A program made the position numbers and the translations under genes. Shown here piece after piece: positions 57,548 to 64,000 of a DNA stretch of 64,000 nt. The stretch comes from Mycoplasma struthionis. GTDB taxonomy: Bacteria; Bacillota_I; Bacilli_A; Mycoplasmatales; Metamycoplasmataceae. How positions within the stretch are numbered: the stretch's first letter is position 1; each line of letters starts with the position of its first letter. The notes under the pieces were generated by a model. The model worked only from the letters and a program-made list of their open reading frames with translations, did no database searches and was not told the DNA's origin. Where the stretch lies: assembly GCF_003855455.1 (NCBI RefSeq), contig NZ_CP034044.1, positions 310,001-374,000 on the forward strand, read 5' to 3'.

Positions 57548-57606
57548 AAATGAGCAATATTTTGTTTAAAAAATGAGCAATATTTTTGAAAAATAATGAA
57601 CAATAT
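57548..57606 (+). repeat. Three imperfect AATGAGCAATATT repeats
   Basis: AAAATGAGCAATATTTT, AAAATGAGCAATATTTTT and AATGAACAATATTCTA occur in a row with spacing of about 22 bases. A relative (AAAATGAGCAAAATATTC) is at 56386. Directly upstream of the second restriction-modification pair. Confidence 0.5.
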
Positions 57607-57694
57607 TCTATTTTTAATTTTTATACTTTTTATAATTGATTTTCTTTATTTTAAACCGTATTTAAAAAATAAATAAAATTTATTTTTATTATGT

Positions 57695-57700
57695 TATAAT
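57695..57700 (+). promoter_or_regulatory. Extended -10 of second R-M pair
   Basis: TGTTATAAT about 40 bases before the first codon of the GIY-YIG gene. Confidence 0.5.
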
Positions 57701-57738
57701 TAAATTAATACTAGCAAAGGAAAAGTAAAATTTTTAAA

Positions 57739-58461
57739 ATGAAAAATAATCAAAACAACATAGAAGAATTAAAAAAATTATGTAAAAAATATTAAGATGG
57801 TATTTATAGATCAAAAACTGGTTTAGATTACAAAAAAGCTTTAGAAGAAATATTCATTTTGGCAAATAAGAATGATAAACCTTTTACGTTGGAGGATGTA
57901 AAAGAGCAACCAGAGTTAAAAGATTTTAAATTTGAAGGTATTATAGATTTTCAATATATTTGTAAGTTAAAAATTAGACCTTTAGAGATAGTAAATGATA
58001 TTGTAACAAATGAAAAAATTTTAGCATTTGATTTTGTTAATAAAGAAACTGAAAACGTTTTTAAAAAATCTTTAGGTGTAGTATATATGATTACATGTGT
58101 TTCAGATGGAAAAGAACACATAATAAAATTTGGTCAAACTAGAACGACTTTCAAAGAAAGATTAAATTCTTATAATTGTGGAACAGTTACTCATTGAAGA
58201 ACTGTTTCAACTACAAATATAAAAATTGTTCAATCAATGATCACAACCTATACAACACAAACGACATACAAATTATATATTTATGATTGCAGTGATGATT
58301 TTTATTCTTTTAACTGGCATGGTGTTGAATCAAAAAAAATTGCAACACCAAAATCAATAGCAGCTGAAGACATTATTATAAAAAAATTTGTTGAAGCTTT
58401 TTCAAAAAAACCTTTAGCAAATGTTCATGCTAATGCAACTGCAAAAAAAGAAAATATTTAA
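57739..58461 (+). pseudogene. GIY-YIG endonuclease with an early in-frame stop
   Basis: A 240-codon frame interrupted by one TAA after codon 18 (at 57793-57795). Continuation in the same frame is perfect to the end. The central domain is GIY-YIG/T5orf172-like: GVVYMITCVSDGK, IIKFGQTRTTFKERLNSY, then AAEDIIIKKF as a possible catalytic Glu. Reinitiation at a TTG (57859) or ATT would give a protein of about 200 residues with the whole domain, so it may still be active. Placed before an adenine methyltransferase, it is probably the endonuclease of a type II system. Confidence 0.7.
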
Positions 58462-58532
58462 ATAAATGTGTGTTATTTCAAAAAATAAATTTAAAATATA
58501 TTTATTATTAAATTATCTAGCGGGAGTTTTAT

Positions 58533-59788
58533 ATGGTCAAAAGTAAATTAGATTATTTTGTTGATATTAAAGACGATTCTTTTACTCTATCTTTGCCAGA
58601 CAAAAAAAGTCGAACCTGAGAAAACTTATTTCAACTTTTAGACGATTTAAATAATGACTCTTCACATTTCAATAGCCGTGACGATATATGTACACCAATG
58701 AAATGTGTAAAAAAATGATTGATTATATCCCTGAAGATTTTTGATTAAAAAAAGATATAAAGATATTAGATCCTTGCTGCGGTAATGGGAACTTTGGAGC
58801 TTATTGTTTAACAAAAACAAGCATAGAAAATATTTATTTTAACGATATAAATGAAAAAAGAATAAAGAAATGTATTGAACTTTTAAACCCAAAATATATT
58901 AGTAATATAGATGCTTTAAAAATAGAAGGAAGTTATGACCTAATAATGGCTAATCCACCTTATTCTGGTGGAGGCAATAAAAACAAAAGCCTTTCTAATC
59001 TTTTTATTGAAAAAGGAATTGATTTATTAAATGAAAAAGGGTATTTATGTTATATTACTCCAAATAATTGAATGTCTTTTAATAACAATAACAATACATT
59101 AAAAAGGTTACTAAATGAAGGATCTTTTTTAGTAATTGATAATGATGCAAAAAAATTTTTTCCTCAGGTAGGGTCATCATTTACAATTTTTATATGACAA
59201 AAAGGGGTTTTTGATAATAAAACAACTGTTTTTAATAATTTTCTTGTAAAAGACATACAGACAAATGTTTTAATATCTAAAGAACTTAAATTTTTACCAC
59301 TATATATATCTAATGAAATACTAGAAATTTGTTTAAAAACAATAGGCAAAAAAAGAAACAGTTTTAACTATAGATGTGATTTACATAACCATACAAAAAG
59401 TTCTTTTTTAAAAGACATTCAAGATAGTGAATTTAAATATAAAACTATACATACGCCAAATATAACAAGATATGCTTCAATAAAGCAAGATATATATGAA
59501 AAATGGTTAATAATAGTTCCACTTTCTAATTTTTATAAACCTTATATTGTTTCTAAAAGTAATACAACTCAATCTGTTGGATATTTTGCTTTCGATAGTG
59601 AAAATGATGCACAAAAATATTTAAAGAAAATTACCGAACCTTTATATAAATTGCTTATACACATAACAAGATATGGTAATTTTAATAATATTTCAGTTCT
59701 TAAATATTTATTATTTGATAAAAATATAAAACTAAATAAAACCCAAGAAAACAAAATAAATAAGTTAATAAGCTTTCTAAAATATTAA
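58533..59788 (+). pseudogene. N6-adenine DNA methyltransferase, frameshifted near the N-terminus
   Basis: ATG after GGGAGT-type Shine-Dalgarno sequence. The frame MVKSKLDYFVDIKDD ... DICTPMKCVKK breaks in a run of seven A (58709-58715); eight would continue as MIDYIPEDFW. Downstream is intact: motif I DPCCGNGNFGAY, motif IV MANPPYSGGG (catalytic), LCYITPNNWMSF. About 417 codons in all if repaired. An ATG just after the break (58715) could start a 357-residue protein lacking the upstream region that looks like motif X (TPMKCVK). Could be phase-variable. Confidence 0.82.
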
Positions 59789-61528
59789 AAAAGATTGAAC
59801 AAGGCTATAAACCATAGTTCAATCTTTTTTTGTTTTATTTAAAAATAGATTTTTAATACTAAATTTAAGTTTATTATAATTATTATTTCTTAATAAATAA
59901 CTAGTAAATGAGATAATAGCTAATATAAAAAATGATAATCATAAATAAGGAGCTATTTCTGGTATTTCTCTTACTCTTGTTTGAATAATTTTTTCTCCAA
60001 ATAATGAAGCTGAATAAAGACCATAAGTTATAAAGTTTCTTAAAGTTTTTTCTATTTCAAAACTTATAAAAGTAATTAAATCAGTTTTAATAGTTACTAA
60101 AACATAATCATGATAAATTCTTAATAAACTGAAATGATTTTTTTTAAGCTGTTCTATTTTATTTATTGAAATATTGTTTAAAGAAGATGTCATGGCTCTA
60201 GAAAGTGTAGAAGCTCCATGAATACTAAAAACAATAGAAAATGCTGCAGCAGGCATATTATATAAAGCTGAAATTAAAAAATAAAGTGATATTACAGGTA
60301 TAGTTCTTATAAAAATATTACTAAAACCAAAAATGCTTTTAATTGTTTTTTTAACTAAAGAACTAGTTAATAAAAACATTTTAAAATAAGCAATAAATAA
60401 AGTCATTACTAAAGTTAAAAAAACTAATGCTAGAAGTTCTAGAACAATTCAAAAAATACCTTGTTTGTCTAAACTAAATTTTATTTCAGATCAATTAGGA
60501 TTAAAAAAGTCTTTAAAATTCTTTTTAGCTTGACTATTATAAAACTTAAGTCCATTTAAATCTTTAATAGCTAAAGCAATTAAAGTAATAAACAAAATTA
60601 ATAATAAAATTAAAACAAAGTTTTTTATACCTTTATCTATTTGATATTTTTTATAATTAAACTCATGACTTTTTGAAACAAAAAAGAATTTCTTTAATAA
60701 ATAAGAAGACAATTCTAAAAATAATAAAAAGCCTAATAATGTAACTAAAGGAATTAATAGTTCATTATAATAATTATCTAAAGAACTAATGCTTGGATTA
60801 ATTAATAAACCAATTCCAGGAAAAGCTAGTTTAGATAAAATAGTTGATCATCTTATATTTGATTCAAAAGCATAAAAAATATAATTAAAAAACTTAACTC
60901 TTATTTGAGGTCATATTTCTTTTTTAAATGCATAAAATCTTGATGTTTTATTTTTTAGCATTCAATAATAAATATTAAAATCAGCATTTTCAATTATTTG
61001 ACTAAAATATTCATGAAGTCAAAGCCAAGTAAATCAAATAAAAATTAAATTTATAGCAATCATTTTTTCAGCTGAATTTTGAAATAAATATATAAAAAAT
61101 AATTCAGGTAGTAATCTAAGCAAAATAACAACAATTTTAAAAGGAATTGCAATAAATTTATAATTCATTTTTAAATTAGAAAAATAACTAGTAATTAAAG
61201 CTAAAATAAGCCCAATAGTTGTGCCTAAAAAAGTTATTTTTATACTAGTAAATAAAAATTTAAAAGATAATATTCATAAATTTTGATTTAAAAATATTTC
61301 AGATTTCTGAACCGGGGTAAAAAAGTTTTTTAAATTTCTTGAAAATAAACTTAGTCCATTAGATGAGAAACTAAAATTTATTATTACAATACTTAAAATA
61401 ATTAAACCAATTATTAATAAAAAAATAAAAATCTTAAAAATACTTGATTTTGAAGCCTTTATTTTTTTTGAATCTTTAATTAAATAGTCATTAACTAAAG
61501 AAGTTTTAATATCTAAATTAGTATTCAT
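59777..61528 (-). CDS. ABC transporter permease of thiamine-type system (p69-like)
   Basis: A 583-residue protein with at least 10 membrane segments in two homologous halves, each with a binding-protein-dependent permease core (KITFLGTTIGLILALITS, SKLAFPGIGLLINPS; MPAAAFSIVFSIHGASTLSRA). It matches the PhnE-like p69 permease of the M. hyorhinis p37-p29-p69 system. Many TGA codons as Trp, one at each half. Because TGA codes for Trp its frame runs through the terminator and ends in a TAG overlapping the methyltransferase stop by 12 bases. Its ATG overlaps the binding-protein stop. Confidence 0.85.
59786..59832. terminator. Bidirectional terminator
   Basis: AAAAAAGATTGAAC / GTTCAATCTTTTTT hairpin with inner CTAT / ATAG pairing, between the methyltransferase and the convergent permease. 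Confidence 0.88.
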
Positions 61529-62673
61529 TATTGAGTTGAATCTTTATAAAACTTAATTACTTCAGTTTGATAATCATTGATTATTTTATAGCCATTAAAT
61601 CCAACTTTAAAGCCATAATCATCTTCATTAGCTTTTCATGTTTCTATTATGCTATTAGCTAAAGCATCTCTTAAATCTTTTGACATTCTTTTTGAAGTTA
61701 CAAAAACATTGTATTTTAAAGGATCTGTAACAGTTAAAAATTCAATTTTAGCATTTGAATTATCTGGTTTATAATAATTTAGTTTTTCATTACCTTTTAT
61801 ATTATGAGTATAGCCAAAAGAACCTAGATCATCAAATACAATATGAAAATCAGCTAATGAGCCTTTACCAATATCTTTAATATTGCCTGTGTTATATTTA
61901 TTTGAATGTTCAATTTTATCGACTTCAAAACCAGAAAATTCATTGCCTTTTTTATTAAAATGCTTTTTAAATAAAGCTTGAGGCAAAATGTATTTTGAAC
62001 TACTATCTTTATCACCTAAAACAATACCAAAGTTTCTAAATGTATTTCAATCTTTATTTTTTCAAGCTTCTTTAATTTTAGTTAATTCTTCATTGGTTCC
62101 TTGAATCATAACTAAACCTCTATAAAAATCAACTGATGTATCAGCTGGAGCATAAAATTTTTGATATAAACTTCCATTTCATTTATATTCTTCGTCATTT
62201 CATTCGCTATAAGGTTTTTCTAAAAATAAAGCCTCAGCTTTTTTAGCTATTTTAACAAGTTCATCATTATCTGAACCATCTGAATATCTTTTTGAACTAT
62301 CTAAATCAAAACTTAAAGCTCTAGTCATTGTTTGAACTATTGGAATTAATTCGCTTGCATTATTTGATGCATTATATAAACCTGATGTTAAAACTGCAAC
62401 ATCACTAGAACCTTTTAAAATATTGCTTGCTAAATCAGCATTGGCTTGTTGAAAGTTAACATTATAAGTAGCATTTGAATTAGTTTTTTCATTAAATCTT
62501 TTTGTAATATTTTTAAAAAATCCTTCACTTCTTGAACCAAATCAAGGATCATTTACAGCAAATCTTATATCTTTTAAAGTCTTAATTTCTTGATTATTAT
62601 TTTGACATGAAATTGATATTATTGGACTTATTAAAGGTAAAGTAAATAAAAATAATTTTAATGATTTTTTCAT
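61528..62673 (-). CDS. Thiamine(-phosphate) binding lipoprotein (Cypl/p37-like)
   Basis: A 381-residue lipoprotein: signal peptide with lipobox ISIS-Cys23, then a periplasmic-binding fold. RFAVNDPWFGSRSEGFFKN is family-typical of phosphonate/p37-type binding proteins, and KGSSDVAVLTSGLY, GLVMIQGTNEELTKIK and AFADFHIVFDDLGS follow. Its leader is a TPP riboswitch and the p37 homologue is known to bind thiamine pyrophosphate, so the ligand is very probably thiamine or TPP. AAGGAG before the ATG. The stop overlaps the permease ATG (TAATG). Confidence 0.9.
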
Positions 62674-62704
62674 ATTTCTCCTTTTATAGAGAAACCCTTA
62701 AAAT

Positions 62705-62780
62705 TGAGAAACTCACTACGCTAGTTCTAACTAGATCAGTTAATGAGGGTCTATCTCAGCCCTTGGGCACCCCTGTTCTT
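62705..62780 (-). promoter_or_regulatory. TPP (THI) riboswitch
   Basis: The minus strand shows the conserved blocks in order: GGGGTGCCC, GGGCTGAGA, ACCCT, CTGATCTAGTTAGAACTAGCG and GTAGTGAG. The classical THI box reads GGGGTGCC...CTGAGA...ACCC...CTGATCTGG.TAAT.CCAGCGTAGGGA, so only the terminal part is altered. The following GAGAAACTC / GAGTTTCTC segment could form the on/off stem; AAAGGAG near the start codon suggests control of translation. TPP would switch the transporter off. Confidence 0.95.
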
Positions 62781-62788
62781 TTTTATAT

Positions 62789-62794
62789 ATTATA
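62789..62794 (-). promoter_or_regulatory. -10 box of riboswitch transcript
   Basis: TATAAT on the minus strand about 10 bases before the riboswitch. Confidence 0.55.
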
Positions 62795-62850
62795 AATTAG
62801 TTTTAAAAAAATCTTTATAATTAAATTAAATAATAAAATAAGGGGTAATA

Positions 62851-63189
62851 ATGAATAATTTAGAAATAGGAAAAATAATAAGAGCAAAAATATTAAAAAT
62901 AAATAAAACTTGAGTAGTTTTTGGATCAAAAGACAATGTAATTTTTAATCTAAATATTACCGAAGTAAGTGATTATTTTATTGCTGATCTAAATGAAATG
63001 TTTAAGGTTGGGGAAATTAAAGAATTAATAATAACTGAAAAAATCACTGATAATGAATACAACGTTTCATATAAAAGAATTCATCCAAAATATTTAAAAA
63101 ATCCATTCAATTTTAAAATGGATAAAAAGACTGCAAAATTTGATAGTTTATTAGACTTTACAAACAAAGGAATAAACTATGGAAAATAA
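62851..63189 (+). CDS. S1-domain RNA-binding protein
   Basis: A 112-residue protein with an N-terminal OB/S1-like domain (EIGKIIRAKILKINKTWVVF, KDNVIFNLNITEVSDYF) and a short basic tail. Similar to small general-stress or CvfD-type S1 proteins. One TGA-Trp. Its end overlaps the pgi start by 11 bases; the pair occurs together in other mollicutes as far as I recall. AAGGGGT before the ATG. Confidence 0.75.
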
Positions 63190-64000
63190 AAATTTTATTT
63201 CAGTAGATACATCTGATGCTGTTAATGATGAATTATTCGAAGCAGCTGAAAAAGTCATTAAAGAAATAAATCATAAAATTATAAGCGGAAAATATAAAGG
63301 ATATCAAGTAGTAAACTGCTTTAGACCATTTGAAGCAAGTGAACCAAAAACAATTGAAAAAATTAAATCATTTGCAAATTTATTAGAACAAGAACAAATT
63401 GATTATTTAGTTGTTATTTCAAACTCAACAACAGCAATTCAAAGTCAAGCCTTAGTTGATTTATATTCAAACGTCTTTAAAGACAAAGACAAACAAAAGA
63501 CAACTGAAATTTTGTATGTTTCAAATATAATTACAACTTCAGATATGATTAAACTTTTAGCTAAATTAGAAAATAAAAGTTTTGCAATAAATGTAATTTC
63601 ACAAAACGGAAAAGATTTCAACACTCTTGTTTTATTTCATGAATTAAGAGCTTTATTACTTAAAAAATTTTCATCCGATTCAGCTAAAAAATATATTATT
63701 ATTACAACCAATAATAATTATGGAGAATTATTTTATCAAGCAAGAGATTATAAATATTCACATTTAGTTATCTTAGATAATAATCATGAAAAATTCTTTG
63801 CATATTCACCAGCTGTTCTTTTACCCCTAGCAGTAGCTGGAATTGATATTGATAAATATTTATTAGGAGCTGAAAATGCTAATAAAAAATATAATGAAGC
63901 TTCATTAATAAATAACGAACCATATCGTTATGCAACAGCAAGATTTAGGTTTTATAAAGAAAGTAGAATTATTGAAAATATTTTTAGTTTTTCAAAATCT
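63179..64000 (+). CDS. pgi: Glucose-6-phosphate isomerase, 5' part
   Basis: The first 274 codons of a pgi gene that continues past the window. Fold features: YKGYQVVNCFR near residue 40, VVISNSTTAIQSQALVDLY (phosphate-binding strand), FAYSPAVLLPLAVAGIDIDKYLLGA near 215, which is the family motif VLLPIAVAGLD. It interconverts glucose-6-P and fructose-6-P in glycolysis, the main energy path of many mycoplasmas. No TGA in the visible part. Confidence 0.92.
   Translation, partial: MENKNFISVDTSDAVNDELFEAAEKVIKEINHKIISGKYKGYQVVNCFRPFEASEPKTIEKIKSFANLLEQEQIDYLVVISNSTTAIQSQALVDLYSNVFKDKDKQKTTEILYVSNIITTSDMIKLLAKLENKSFAINVISQNGKDFNTLVLFHELRALLLKKFSSDSAKKYIIITTNNNYGELFYQARDYKYSHLVILDNNHEKFFAYSPAVLLPLAVAGIDIDKYLLGAENANKKYNEASLINNEPYRYATARFRFYKESRIIENIFSFSKS

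Noticed and set aside
57739..57795. TAA in the GIY-YIG gene as a leader peptide stop
   Set aside because: The frame continues perfectly on both sides, so nonsense mutation or late start explains it better, though a regulatory upstream frame cannot be ruled out.

Overview
The window is a contiguous piece of a very AT-rich mollicute chromosome that reads UGA as tryptophan (genetic code 4). Nearly every long gene has in-frame TGA codons at conserved Trp positions, and many genes only become full length when TGA is read through. The 16S/23S pair, the rpmH-rnpA-yidC / dnaA-dnaN origin arrangement, lipoproteins with short lipobox signals, MIB/MIP immunoglobulin-cleavage genes and an F1-like X0 ATPase point to a Mycoplasma of the Mycoplasmopsis/Metamycoplasma kind. 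I do not name a species.

Layout. 1-1.5 kb: end of a membrane coiled-coil gene, then rpmG-secE-nusG. 1.6-6.4 kb: a 16S-23S rRNA operon with no 5S gene and no spacer tRNA. 6.4-6.6 kb: an unassigned small RNA on the minus strand. 6.7-17 kb: housekeeping genes on the plus strand (M42 aminopeptidase, tsaE-tsaB-tsaD, engB, gdpP, rplI, dnaB, two YitT-like membrane proteins). 17-19 kb: rpiB and tsaC divergent from mutM and a small Smr-domain gene. 19.1-37.5 kb: one continuous minus-strand block, MIP-MIB, a seven-gene F1-like X0 ATPase, then a second MIP-MIB. The gaps are tiny or absent and there is no visible internal terminator, so the block may be one 18.4-kb transcript. 37.6-47.9 kb: an S66 peptidase, a DJ-1/PfpI protein, tandem DHH phosphoesterases, a lipoprotein, pncB, small membrane proteins, yidC, rnpA and rpmH. 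47.9-48.2 kb: oriC. 48.2-51.2 kb: dnaA, dnaN, an S4 protein and rpmB. 51.2-53.4 kb: rsmA, a frameshifted tatD and mtnN on the minus strand. 53.4-59.8 kb is an accessory region: a Bsp6I-like endonuclease with a C5-cytosine methyltransferase, two tRNA genes, decayed insertion-sequence and AAA-ATPase remnants around an orphan gene, and a second restriction-modification pair with damage in both genes. 59.8-62.8 kb: a thiamine-type transporter (binding lipoprotein plus permease) behind a TPP riboswitch, with no ATPase gene beside it. 62.8-64 kb: an S1-domain protein and the start of pgi.

How it fits together. The 19-37 kb block is the most striking part. MIB is expected to capture host antibody at the cell surface and MIP to cleave it, while the F1-like ATPase with its unusual membrane partners is thought to supply energy or mechanical work. 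Here two divergent MIP-MIB pairs bracket the ATPase. One MIB copy carries a one-base deletion in an A-run, and the upstream promoter abuts a 15-base homopolymer.

Recurring signals: -10 boxes placed 6-8 bases before the start codon (probable leaderless mRNAs), very short divergent promoters, U-rich hairpin terminators often shared by convergent genes, and -1 frameshifts at A-runs in three genes (MIB2, tatD, adenine methyltransferase). The frameshifts may be contingency switches or sequencing artefacts.
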